A stretch of DNA of 28,874 nucleotides from CAZYWA01 sp964650975 [NCBI: uncultured bacterium] (GTDB lineage: Bacteria; JADJOY01). Below the pieces are notes generated by a model. That model did not search any database. It worked only from the letters and a program-made list of their open reading frames with translations, and had not been told where the DNA came from. The stretch is taken from the NCBI GenBank assembly GCA_964650975.1, contig CAZYWA010000022.1:1-28874 (forward strand), written 5' to 3'. Shown here in pieces: positions 9,280-17,237 of the stretch. Position numbers and translations under genes: made by a program. The first letter of the stretch is position 1, and each line of letters begins with the position of its first letter.

Positions 9280-9572
9280 TCACGAAGGCGGTGCTTGCGA
9301 ACCCCGCGGCGAGCGCCAGGGCTGCGCTCGATTCGCGAAGAGTCGTCCGCCGCAGCGCCCTCTGTTCGTGCTCTCGACTCTTCAACGTAGAAAATGAATC
9401 TATGGTAACTTTTGCGCTCAGAAACCATTCATCGAGAAGCAGCTTAAATCCAAGTCTTTCCTGAGCCACCCCTGGCTCGCCGACCGGCTCGTCTCTCGAA
9501 TTTCAGCGTAAAAATATACAAGGCCCAGCCACGACGTCCTCGCCGCTACCCGTCCAAATCGCCGCCATCGAG
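9280..9572. other. AT-richer intergenic region upstream of the GT39 gene
   Basis: The 293 bases between the kinase stop and the glycosyltransferase start contain the most AT-rich stretch of the window (about 9380-9520). Near the left end is an imperfect hairpin, AGGGC-TGCG against CGCAGCGCCCT (9318-9326 with 9351-9361), with a 2-base bulge and no U-tract; it might serve as a weak terminator for the kinase. Around 9402-9428, ATGGT and ACCAT form a further short inverted repeat. No gene or RNA recognised. Confidence 0.5.
9515..9520 (+). promoter_or_regulatory. Possible -10 element for the GT39 gene
   Basis: TATACA lies in an A/T-rich patch about 55 bases before the GTG start. No convincing -35 hexamer is seen at 16-18 bases upstream, so this is only a candidate. 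Confidence 0.25.
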
Positions 9573-12119
9573 GTGCTGCTCGCGAAACCGAGCGCGCGCC
9601 GCGCGTGGCACCACGCTCCCCTGGGTGTCACGCCACGCGGCGTTCGAGTGGTGCTGGTCGCGCTCTTCGGCGCCATGGCCGCGGTTCGGCTCTACCACCT
9701 CCACGCCGACCCTCCCACCACCCTCGACTGGAGCGGTGGCGTGTTCTTCGACGAGGGCATGCTCGCGCACGGCGCGCGCAACCGGGTGCTCTTCGGACGC
9801 ACCGGCATCGACGACTGGAATGACTTCTTCATCAGTCCGGTGCTGGCCTACATCAAGTGGGCGGTGCTCGCGGTCCTGGGCGTCGGGATCGTGCAGCTGC
9901 GGCTGATCCCGGTCGCGTTCAGTCTGGGGATTCTGCTCCTCAGCTACACGACGGCCCGTCGAGCCTGCGGCTGGCGGGTGGCCCTGCTCACGGTCTCGCT
10001 GCTCGGCTTCTCGTACCTGTTCGTGATGTTCAACCGCATCGGTCTCACCGAGACCTCGGTGCTGTTCTTCATGTCCCTCGCGTGCTTCGCGTGGTGCGAG
10101 GGGTTCGCACGGATGGAGGGCGCGGCGCGGTTTCCGCTCTCGGCAGGATGGCTCTTCGGCCTCGCGGGCGCGAGCACGTTCACCTCCTACGTGTTCAAGA
10201 GCTATCCGGCGTTCCTGATCGTGCCGTTCGTGGCGCTCGGGACGGTGGCCGGGTCGAAGGACGGCGAGTCGGGGCTTCCCTCGCCCCGGCTCGCATGGCT
10301 GGCCGCGGCCGCGATGGCGAGCGGAATGCTGGCGATCTTCGTGCCCTGGTACGCGTGCTTCTACACCCGCCACCACGAAGCGATCCGTCGCGCGATGGAT
10401 TTCTACGAGACCCAGTCGCTGCCGCGGAACCTTCACGATGCGATCGAGAACGTCTGCGATCTGTCGTTCTTCCGGGTGTTCTTCCGCGACCCCGCGCTGC
10501 TCTACCTGTCGTTCGGCTACCTCGGCGTGCTGCTCCACGAACGGTTCCACCACCCCGAGCGGCTGGTGCCGTACGAAGTCTTCGTCGCGGTGTGGCTCGC
10601 GACGCATTTCGCGTTCGACGCGCTGCTCAACTACACGCCGGTCCGCTACCACGTGCCCGCGATCCCGCCGATGTACGCGCTCGCGGCGTGCGCCGCGCTG
10701 CGCGGCGCACGCCTGACGCGCATCTCCGGACCCGGTCGGTTGCGAGCGACTTCGATCCCGTTCTTGTGGCTGTGGCTGGCACTCCTGCTGTCGCACATCC
10801 CGCTGGTGCTCGACCGCGCGTGGCTGGTGATCGCCGGCGCGAGCGCCGGACCGCTCGCCGGTCCCCAGCGCATGCTTGCGTGCGGGGTCTTGAGCGGGGT
10901 CGCGATGGCGGCCACGGCGCTCGCCGGACGCCGGGCCACCCCGCGCTCGTGGCGGCTACGGCCGGGCGTGGCACTGCTGGGGTTCGCGATCCTGCCGCTC
11001 GGCTGGACGTTCGCGGTGCAGGCCCGTGACTACGCCCGGTGGGCGCTTCATCCGCTCTACCGGATCGGCGAGGTGTCGCGAACGCTCGAGGAAACCCTCG
11101 ACCACGCGTGGATCGCGGGGCTCGCCGCACCCGAGCTCTGCTTCGAGACGCACCACCATCCGCTCCACGTCCACGAGGGCTTCTTCAACGACCGCGATCT
11201 TTTCGGCCGTTTTCCGGTCACCCACCTGCTGCTCGACAGCCGGCAGCGGGAGCAGAGCTTCTACTACCGCAGCTATCCCGAGCAGATGCGGGACGCGGTG
11301 CTGCTCGACGCCTTCCCGATCTCGTACTCGAACTTTTTCCTGATGTCGGTGGTCGAGCCGAAGGTCGAGGCACTCCACGTCGACGATGCGACACCCACCG
11401 CTCCGGGCGCGCTGGCCGGTGGCGCACCGGACGCGTTCGCGGCGCACGTCTCGGTGCTCGACCCCGCGCGCGGTCAGCCCCGCACGGTGCGCTTGAGCTG
11501 GGCGCTGGTCCCCGAGACGCCACCGGGCGAGCACCCGAAGCCGCCCATCGTCGGGGAGGCGCCGGACGAGGTTCGATTGGCGCCCGGCGAAACGCGCGAG
11601 ATCGCGCTCGCGGGCACGGCACCGCCGGGCCGCTACTGGCTGACGGCCCTCGTCGAGCCTCCCCACCAGGCGGTTCTGCAGGGCCGCTTCTTCGACCACC
11701 AGACCGGTCTCCTGGTCGACGACCCGCTGGCGCTCGACGGTCTGGCGTGGAAGTCGGGAGTCGCGGCGAATCGCGAGGCCTACCTGGCCTTCGGTCCCTA
11801 CCTGCGGTTCGGTCCCGGACGGTTCCGGGTCGGGTTTCGCTTGCGGGCCGGACCGGCGCAACACTCCCGGGCGATCGCGCGGATCGAGATCGCGCGCGGC
11901 ATGGGGCGCGGCGTGCTCGCGTCGCGCGAGCTGGCGCCGAGAGACTTTCCCGAGGACGGCGGATATCGCGACTTCGTCCTCGAGTACTTCCACGACCAGG
12001 ACGAAGGCCTCGAGTTCCGGGTGCTCACCTTCTGCACCGCGGAGCTGTGGCTCGATCAGGTGAGCGTCGAGACCACTCCCGGCACCTGGGCCGACCAGCC
12101 GATCGAGCTCGGCGGCTGA
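9573..12119 (+). CDS. GT39/ArnT-like integral membrane glycosyltransferase
   Basis: An 848-residue polytopic membrane protein. The start is GTG at 9573; the ribosome site is weak, but the next ATG (9675) falls inside the first membrane helix. About ten hydrophobic segments cover residues 25-480. After TM1, GGVFFDEGMLAHGARN carries the acidic pair Asp60-Glu61 expected in the first periplasmic loop of PMT/ArnT-type (GT-C) enzymes, followed by loops typical of GT39-like 'glycosyltransferase family 39' proteins. Such enzymes transfer a sugar from a polyprenyl phosphate carrier to lipid, protein or glycan on the outer face of the membrane. The C-terminal third (about 560-848) is soluble, probably periplasmic, with beta-sandwich-like features (GRYWLTALVEPP, LRFGPGRFRVGFRLR) suggesting a carbohydrate-binding module; that is inference. 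It converges with a DPM1-like GT2 gene that could supply its donor. Acceptor unknown. Confidence 0.8.
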   Translation: MLLAKPSARRAWHHAPLGVTPRGVRVVLVALFGAMAAVRLYHLHADPPTTLDWSGGVFFDEGMLAHGARNRVLFGRTGIDDWNDFFISPVLAYIKWAVLAVLGVGIVQLRLIPVAFSLGILLLSYTTARRACGWRVALLTVSLLGFSYLFVMFNRIGLTETSVLFFMSLACFAWCEGFARMEGAARFPLSAGWLFGLAGASTFTSYVFKSYPAFLIVPFVALGTVAGSKDGESGLPSPRLAWLAAAAMASGMLAIFVPWYACFYTRHHEAIRRAMDFYETQSLPRNLHDAIENVCDLSFFRVFFRDPALLYLSFGYLGVLLHERFHHPERLVPYEVFVAVWLATHFAFDALLNYTPVRYHVPAIPPMYALAACAALRGARLTRISGPGRLRATSIPFLWLWLALLLSHIPLVLDRAWLVIAGASAGPLAGPQRMLACGVLSGVAMAATALAGRRATPRSWRLRPGVALLGFAILPLGWTFAVQARDYARWALHPLYRIGEVSRTLEETLDHAWIAGLAAPELCFETHHHPLHVHEGFFNDRDLFGRFPVTHLLLDSRQREQSFYYRSYPEQMRDAVLLDAFPISYSNFFLMSVVEPKVEALHVDDATPTAPGALAGGAPDAFAAHVSVLDPARGQPRTVRLSWALVPETPPGEHPKPPIVGEAPDEVRLAPGETREIALAGTAPPGRYWLTALVEPPHQAVLQGRFFDHQTGLLVDDPLALDGLAWKSGVAANREAYLAFGPYLRFGPGRFRVGFRLRAGPAQHSRAIARIEIARGMGRGVLASRELAPRDFPEDGGYRDFVLEYFHDQDEGLEFRVLTFCTAELWLDQVSVETTPGTWADQPIELGG

Positions 12120-12123
12120 TTCG

Positions 12124-12135
12124 GCCCGGCCGGGC
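12124..12135. terminator. Perfect 12-base palindrome between convergent genes
   Basis: GCCCGGCCGGGC lies in the 16-base gap between the stops of the converging GT39 and GT2 genes. It could form a short hairpin in either transcript, but with no U-tract and a very small loop the terminator role is weakly supported. Confidence 0.25.
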
Positions 12136-13005
12136 TCACAAGAGCGTCGCGATCACGTTCCAGATGTAGCGGAACCACACCTTGCGCAACGAGATCACCG
12201 ACTGGCCGAAGTGGCGCGCGTACTCGTGGGTGGGAATCTCGGCGATGCGGAACCCGTGCCTCAAGCACTTCATGGTCATCTCTTGCTCGATGGTGGTGAT
12301 GTCCGAGCGCAAGCGCAACGAGCGCGCGGCGCTGGTGCGGATCGCGCGAAAGCCGTTCTGGCTGTCGGTGAGCCGCACGTTCCACCGGTAGTTGATGGCC
12401 AGCAGGATGATGTCCGAGCCGATCATGCGCAGCAGCTTGTAGAGGTCGCCGTGCAGCTCGTCGCTGCCGCCCCGGCCACGAGAGCCCACCACCATGTCGG
12501 CCTGATCGTCGAGGATCGGCTGCACCATCTGCGGGATGTCGCGGGGGTCGTGCGAGCCGTCGGCGTCGATGAACACCAGCACCTGGGCGTCGAGGCTCTC
12601 GATCGCGGTACGGATGCCGTCGCCCTTTCCCCGGCCGCGGTCGTGCAGCACTTGGGCGCCGGCGGCCTCGGCCATCGCCGCGGTCCGGTCGGTGGAGTGG
12701 CCGTCGACCACCACCACACGGTGCACGAACGGCTGCGTCGCGCGGATGATCGCCTGGATCGTCGGCTCCTCGTTCCGTGCCAGGATCACTCCGAAGATCG
12801 TGCCCGAGTCGGACGGCGGCCCGTCACCCGCACGCCGCGCTCCCGGCGAGGTGAACGGGCGGCTGGCACGGATGCGTCCCTGATCGTCGAAGAAACGGCG
12901 CGCCAGCTCGTCGAGCGAGCTTGCCGCGTGCTTCTCGAGGTCGAGGAGCGGCGAGGGCTCGGAGGAGCTTGCTTCCGGAATCGGCGGAGGGGCGGTGATG
13001 CTCAT
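12136..13005 (-). CDS. GT2 family, dolichyl/polyprenyl-phosphate sugar synthase-like glycosyltransferase
   Basis: A 289-residue GT-A fold enzyme of the DPM1-like branch of family 2. The ATG at 13005 has GGAAGA upstream. Residues 1-68 are a Pro/Ser-rich and charged extension that is unusual for this family. The catalytic domain starts at FGVILARNEE, then VVVDGHSTDRT (Asp101), the GRGKGDGIR loop, and the metal-binding FIDADGSHDP (Asp147, Asp149), followed by MVVGSRGRGGSDE and the acceptor-side QNGFRAIR. Like DPM1, it lacks the long C-terminal membrane helices of GtrB-type enzymes and has only a hydrophobic last stretch. Expected reaction: transfer of a sugar from a nucleotide donor to polyprenyl phosphate at the cytoplasmic face. 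The convergent neighbour is a GT39-like enzyme that uses such donors, so the two may act in one pathway, though they are not co-transcribed. Which sugar is used cannot be told. Confidence 0.85.
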   Translation of the reverse strand: MSITAPPPIPEASSSEPSPLLDLEKHAASSLDELARRFFDDQGRIRASRPFTSPGARRAGDGPPSDSGTIFGVILARNEEPTIQAIIRATQPFVHRVVVVDGHSTDRTAAMAEAAGAQVLHDRGRGKGDGIRTAIESLDAQVLVFIDADGSHDPRDIPQMVQPILDDQADMVVGSRGRGGSDELHGDLYKLLRMIGSDIILLAINYRWNVRLTDSQNGFRAIRTSAARSLRLRSDITTIEQEMTMKCLRHGFRIAEIPTHEYARHFGQSVISLRKVWFRYIWNVIATLL

Positions 13006-13162
13006 GAAGTCTTCCGGGTCGGCGCAGCCGACATGGGACGAGCGCCAGCACCGGAATCTTCGACGCGGCGCACTCGCAACGGCGCGGCGAGCGTAGTTTC
13101 TCGCCCCGACAAACTCCAGGAAGGCGCCCGCCTTTCAACGGGAAAACCCCGCCAAGGGGAAT

Positions 13163-13171
13163 TGCTATGAT
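13163..13171 (+). promoter_or_regulatory. Extended -10 promoter for the lipoprotein-amidohydrolase operon
   Basis: TGCTATGAT matches an extended -10 element (TGn followed by TATGAT, five of six consensus bases). It sits 33 bases before the ATG at 13205 in the divergent intergenic region, so transcription would begin near 13178. The -35 region is poor, as is usual for extended -10 promoters. Confidence 0.45.
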
Positions 13172-13204
13172 CGCGCGCCCGCCCTTCCCGCCCGGGAGCC
13201 TGCC

Positions 13205-14143
13205 ATGCGCCGATCCTCGTCGATCCTGGCCACAGCGCTGCTTTTCGCTTCTGCGCTCGCGAGCGGCTGCAGCCCGAGCGAGCGGGGAAGCTGGTGGTAC
13301 CGGCACCCGGGAGCGATGCCGCCCGATGCGTACGGCATCGAGCAGGTGTTCCTGGGCACCGGCGCGCTCACGCCGACCGGTGTCGCCGACGCGGCGCTCG
13401 CCTGTGGCGTCAAGCGCATGTACGGCTCGTACGGGCCGATGACCGGCACGCCTTCCCAGGCGCAGGTGGCGCAGCTCAACTCCGATCTGCACACCCGCGG
13501 GATGACGTCGCAGTATCTGTTCTCCGATTCGACGTACCTGACGAACCCGGCGGCGCTGGTGAGCGACGTCACCAGCCGGGTGGTCAACTTCGACGCGGCG
13601 CACACCAACCTCGCCGAGCACTTCGATGCCGTGCACCTCGACGTCGAGCCGGTCCAGTATCCCGAGTGCAAGACCGCGACGCTCGATCCACCCAATTGCT
13701 ACGCGCGCGTCGAGGATCTGCTGTCGCTGGTGACCAGCGTGAGGCAGCTGCTCGCGGGATCGGACCCGGCGGTCAAGCTGTTCGTCGACATCCACGACTG
13801 GATCGATCTCACCGACTTGACCCAGGGAGCGCGGGTCGCGTGGCCAGCGGCGCCCACGCCCGAGGCGAGCCGAGACGCCTGGTACGGAAAGCTCGACGCG
13901 TTCGTCGACGGCGTCACGGTGTTCGCCTACGACCACACCAACGTCGCCGACGCGTACGCCGCCGCCAGCTACGAGGTGACGCATCTCACCCACGAGGTCC
14001 GGGTGGGCATCAATCTCGACCCGGCTTCGAGCTTCCCGGACGTTCCCTCGCTGCTCTTCGGCGCGTTGCTGCTCGAGTCGAGCTACCACGTCCCGGTCGA
14101 TCTCCAAAGTGTCAACGACGTGCTTGCCGCGGGAGGTTGCTGA
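13205..14143 (+). CDS. Predicted lipoprotein with GH18-like motif, function unknown
   Basis: A 312-residue exported protein. The ATG at 13205 has GGGAG 6 bases upstream. The N-terminus is a lipoprotein-type signal with Cys22 in ALASGC (Ala rather than Leu at -3, so slightly atypical). No family was recognised with certainty. FDAVHLDVEP (140-149) resembles the chitinase GH18 signature DGxDxDxE, with His144 in place of the middle Asp but Asp146 and the would-be catalytic Glu148 kept; LFVDIHDWIDL, FVDGVTVFAYDH and EVRVGINLD read like later strands of a TIM barrel. A glycosidase-like or carbohydrate-binding TIM barrel is therefore a reasonable guess, not a firm call. Its stop overlaps the start of the amidohydrolase gene by one base (TGATG), so the two are translationally coupled and probably share a role at the cell envelope. 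Confidence 0.75.
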   Translation: MRRSSSILATALLFASALASGCSPSERGSWWYRHPGAMPPDAYGIEQVFLGTGALTPTGVADAALACGVKRMYGSYGPMTGTPSQAQVAQLNSDLHTRGMTSQYLFSDSTYLTNPAALVSDVTSRVVNFDAAHTNLAEHFDAVHLDVEPVQYPECKTATLDPPNCYARVEDLLSLVTSVRQLLAGSDPAVKLFVDIHDWIDLTDLTQGARVAWPAAPTPEASRDAWYGKLDAFVDGVTVFAYDHTNVADAYAAASYEVTHLTHEVRVGINLDPASSFPDVPSLLFGALLLESSYHVPVDLQSVNDVLAAGGC

Positions 14144-15603
14144 TGCGCTCCACGGTCCGCGTCCGTTGCCTGGCGCTGGGGGGAGCGCTGCTTCTCGCCT
14201 GTGCGTCCCACGCGAGCGTCGCCGCCGAGGTCGGCGGCTCGCCGATCACGGCGATCGTCGGCGTGACCGTGATCCATCCGGAGCGAGACGGCGATGCCGC
14301 GGTGGCGAAGAGCTCGACCGTGGTCATCGACGGAGCACGCATCCGAGCGGTCGGCCCGGCGGACTCGGTGGCGGTACCGCCGGGCGCGACCGTGATCGAC
14401 GGCAAGGGGAAATGGGTCGTGCCCGGCCTCATCGACGGACACGTGCACTTCTTCCAGTCGGGAAACCTCTACACGCGCCCGGACGTCGCCGACTTCAACG
14501 CGGTGATGCCGTACGCGAAGGAAGTGGCGCGCAACAAGGCGCGGCTCCCCGCGACCTTCAAGGTGTGGCTGGCGAGCGGGGTGACCGGCGTGGTGGACGT
14601 CGGCGGACCGATGTGGAACTTCGACGTCCGCGACGCCGCGAACGCCACGCCGCTGGCGCCGGTCGTGAAGGTGGCCGGGCCGCTGGTGTCGATGATCCCC
14701 CGCCCGCAGCTCGACCTCGGCGACCCGCCCATCATCAAGGCCGGCTCCGCCGACGAGGCTCGGGCGCTGGTGGCGCGCGAGCTGGCCAAGAAGCCCGACT
14801 ACATCAAGGTCTGGTTCATCCACGATCCCGGCGACGACCTCGCTGCGCAGGAAGTGATCGTCAAGGCCGCTGGCGACGCCGCCCACGCCGCGGGAGTGCC
14901 GCTCGCCGTGCACGCCACCGAGCTGGTGACCGCGAAGGCGGCGCTGCGCTGCGGCGCCGACTATCTGGTGCACTCGGTCGAGGACGAGCCCGTCGACGAC
15001 GAGTTCCTGACCCTCGCGAAGCGCAACCACATCCTCTACTGCCCCACCCTCTTCGTCGGTCCCGGCTACGACTACGCGCTCTCGAACCGCTGGCGCCCCA
15101 CCGACGAGGAGAAGCGCCTCGCCGATCCGCAGATCCTCGCGGCGATGAGCGATCTCGACCGGATGCCTCTTGACAAGATCCCGGAGCGAGTCGCGAAATA
15201 CATGAAGAAGACCGATCCGATCGACGTGCCGCAGGTGCTGCTCGACAACCTCGGCGTGGTGTGGAGCGCGGGCATTCCGGTGGTGATGGGCACCGATGCC
15301 GGGAACATCGGCACGCTTCACGGTCCGTCGGTCTACCGCGAGATGGCGCTGATGGAGCGCGCCGGTCTCACGCCCCTTCAGGTGCTGCGCTCCGCCACCA
15401 CCAATGGCGCCCGAGCGCTCCGGATGGAGAAAGAGCTCGGCGCGATCGCACCGGGCATGCTCGCCGATCTGGTCGTCACCGACGCCGACCCGCTCGCCGA
15501 TCTCACCAATCTGAGCCGGGCGTGGCGGGTGGTGAAAGACGGACGCTTCCTCGATCCCAAGGAGCTGATGGCGTCGCTCGGTGGTCCGTCCCCGACCCAC
15601 TGA
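14143..15603 (+). CDS. Exported metal-dependent amidohydrolase (imidazolonepropionase-like)
   Basis: A 486-residue protein; the ATG overlaps the previous stop by one base and has GGGAGG upstream. The N-terminus is a signal peptide (cleavage near SVAA); LLAC at 17-20 could alternatively be a lipobox. The amidohydrolase superfamily layout is complete: a small beta-sandwich part (IDGARIRAVGP, GKWVVPGLIDGHVHF), metal ligands His100 and His102, the likely carboxylated Lys222 in DYIKVWF, His257 in AVHATE, His277 in LVHSVED and catalytic Asp385 in MGTDAG, then LRSATTNGARAL and GAIAPGMLADLVV, which close the sandwich. Such enzymes hydrolyse cyclic amides, dipeptides or related C-N bonds with one or two metal ions. 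Export suggests a peptide or envelope-derived substrate, which cannot be named. It ends 22 bases from the stop of the convergent monooxygenase gene. Confidence 0.9.
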   Translation: MRSTVRVRCLALGGALLLACASHASVAAEVGGSPITAIVGVTVIHPERDGDAAVAKSSTVVIDGARIRAVGPADSVAVPPGATVIDGKGKWVVPGLIDGHVHFFQSGNLYTRPDVADFNAVMPYAKEVARNKARLPATFKVWLASGVTGVVDVGGPMWNFDVRDAANATPLAPVVKVAGPLVSMIPRPQLDLGDPPIIKAGSADEARALVARELAKKPDYIKVWFIHDPGDDLAAQEVIVKAAGDAAHAAGVPLAVHATELVTAKAALRCGADYLVHSVEDEPVDDEFLTLAKRNHILYCPTLFVGPGYDYALSNRWRPTDEEKRLADPQILAAMSDLDRMPLDKIPERVAKYMKKTDPIDVPQVLLDNLGVVWSAGIPVVMGTDAGNIGTLHGPSVYREMALMERAGLTPLQVLRSATTNGARALRMEKELGAIAPGMLADLVVTDADPLADLTNLSRAWRVVKDGRFLDPKELMASLGGPSPTH

Positions 15604-15625
15604 GGAGACGTCGCCGACGCGAGCG

Positions 15626-16900
15626 CTACGCGGGATCGACCACGATTCCGTGCGGTGACAGGACGCGCACGGCGTCGGCACCGGTCGCGGGGAGCGACTC
15701 CGCGATCGCGCGGGCGTGCTCGGCCAGCCATGGGTCGCTCGCGGTGGCCACGGTCGGAAGCCCGGTCGAGTCGAGGCCGAGCCGCCGGCGCCAGCTCGTG
15801 AAACACGCGTGACCGTGCTCCTCGAGCGACGTCAGATTCTGCCGTCCCGCGAGGATCTCCGCCATCCGGCTCGCCAGCTCGAGAGCCTCGTGGATACCGG
15901 AGTTCATGCTGTGCACGCCGAACGGAAAGGCCAGGTGCGCAGCGTCGCCGGCGAGCCACACCCGCCGGCGCCCGATCGGATCGCTGACCGCGTGCTCGAA
16001 TCGCACCGCCACCGACCACATCAGACGCCCTTCCGGCAACGTGAGCCACGGGCAGCGCTCGGCGGCGAGCTCCCGCAGGCGGTCGTCGTCGAGGGAGCGA
16101 GTGAGCCACGGCACGAAGCCGGGAAGCCGGCTCTTGCGGCGCGCGGCCACCGGGCTTCCCTCGTCGGCGACCTCGAAGCTCATGCGGCTCCGGTCACCGG
16201 GAAGCGGCCACCACGAGTTGCGGGTGCCGGACACGAACGTCATCCGGGCTTCGTGTGCGGGCTCGCGCGGCGCCATCAGCTCGAAGGTGGCGAGCACCTC
16301 CGGCTTGCCGGCCACCAGGCGGGTGGCACCGAGCTGGCGGCGCACCAGCGAGCCGTAGCCGTCGGCGCCGATCAGGAACGACACGTCGCGGTCGTAGGAG
16401 TCCCCGACCGTGACCTCCGCCTTCGCGACTCCGTAGCCCGCCGACTGCACCTCGAGGCGGTCGACCGTGCACGACACCGACGCCTCCGACGCAGCGTCGA
16501 AGCGCCGCAGCCGATGCCCGAACCGCACCCGGCCTCCGGCGGTCTCGAGCGCGGCGATGAGCACGCTCTCGAGGTGCGCCTGCGGCACCACCAGCGCGAA
16601 CGGGTAAGGCGAGTCGAGCGCGGCGAGGCCGATCTCGAGCTTGCGCGTCGCGCCGTCGTAGTACGCGACCCGCTCGATCTTGTTGCCGCGCTCGATCAGG
16701 GAGCCGGTGACGCCGAGCGGTTCGAGTGCCGCGAGCGTCGCCGGATGAAGCGCCATCGCGTAGCTCAGCCCCGCGCGCGAATCGGCCTCGTCGATGATCT
16801 CGACCTCGACGTCGCCGCGCAGAGCAAGCGCCAGGGCCGCAGTCAATCCGACCGGTCCAGCGCCCGAGACGAGCACGTCGATCTTGCGTTTGATCGCCAT
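15626..16900 (-). CDS. Class A FAD-dependent monooxygenase (PHBH-like)
   Basis: A 424-residue cytoplasmic flavoprotein. I chose the ATG at 16900 because it places the Rossmann motif close to the N-terminus, with an AAAGG/AGG-rich stretch upstream; the longer open frame before it is not protein-like. Motifs in order: GAGPVGLTAALALALRG (GxGxxG, from residue 13), the acidic strand end EIIDEAD, FLIGADGYGSLVRRQLG (DG motif) and RRVWLAGDAAHLAFPFG (GD motif, binds FAD ribityl/pyrophosphate), followed by SMNSGIHEALELA. This is the para-hydroxybenzoate hydroxylase type, which uses NAD(P)H and O2 to hydroxylate or epoxidise aromatic or polyketide-like substrates, or to halogenate or oxidise in some branches. 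No flavin reductase gene is near, consistent with a single-component enzyme. The substrate is unknown. Confidence 0.9.
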   Translation of the reverse strand: MAIKRKIDVLVSGAGPVGLTAALALALRGDVEVEIIDEADSRAGLSYAMALHPATLAALEPLGVTGSLIERGNKIERVAYYDGATRKLEIGLAALDSPYPFALVVPQAHLESVLIAALETAGGRVRFGHRLRRFDAASEASVSCTVDRLEVQSAGYGVAKAEVTVGDSYDRDVSFLIGADGYGSLVRRQLGATRLVAGKPEVLATFELMAPREPAHEARMTFVSGTRNSWWPLPGDRSRMSFEVADEGSPVAARRKSRLPGFVPWLTRSLDDDRLRELAAERCPWLTLPEGRLMWSVAVRFEHAVSDPIGRRRVWLAGDAAHLAFPFGVHSMNSGIHEALELASRMAEILAGRQNLTSLEEHGHACFTSWRRRLGLDSTGLPTVATASDPWLAEHARAIAESLPATGADAVRVLSPHGIVVDPA

Positions 16901-17237
16901 GTCGAACCTGCCTTTCCGCTGGCGAGTGGCCGGCACGGCGCCACCGCTTGCGCGAGACGGAGTGCAACAGAGATGCCTGCCACGATCGTTTCGAGTGGCA
17001 AGTCCGATTCTGCGGCGACTCACTTCGCAAGCCGCGCCGTTACGCGGAGAAGCCAACACTTGGACCCACGCTCGCCCGGGCTCCAGACCGCTACCTTCCG
17101 GCGCCTTGTGAAGGTCCGGTAACGCAGCCTCGGTCGCCCTCGACCTGGCGTAACCGCGAGACGACAGGGGACGATACGCACGGGACACCGCGGTCTGGGG
17201 TACCGTCGGGCCGGGACAACGGGTTAACCTCCGGCCA
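16901..17237. other. Divergent intergenic region
   Basis: These 337 bases separate the divergent monooxygenase and helical-repeat genes. A 6-bp inverted repeat, TGCCAC/GTGGCA with an 11-base spacer (16978-17000), lies about 80 bases before the monooxygenase start and could be an operator. No clear promoter hexamers or RNA gene was seen. Confidence 0.5.
16978..17000. promoter_or_regulatory. Inverted repeat, possible operator
   Basis: TGCCAC-(11)-GTGGCA lies upstream of the monooxygenase gene. Spacing of about 17 bases centre to centre fits a dimeric helix-turn-helix regulator, but no regulator gene is adjacent, and a 6-bp match in GC-rich DNA can occur by chance. Confidence 0.2.
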
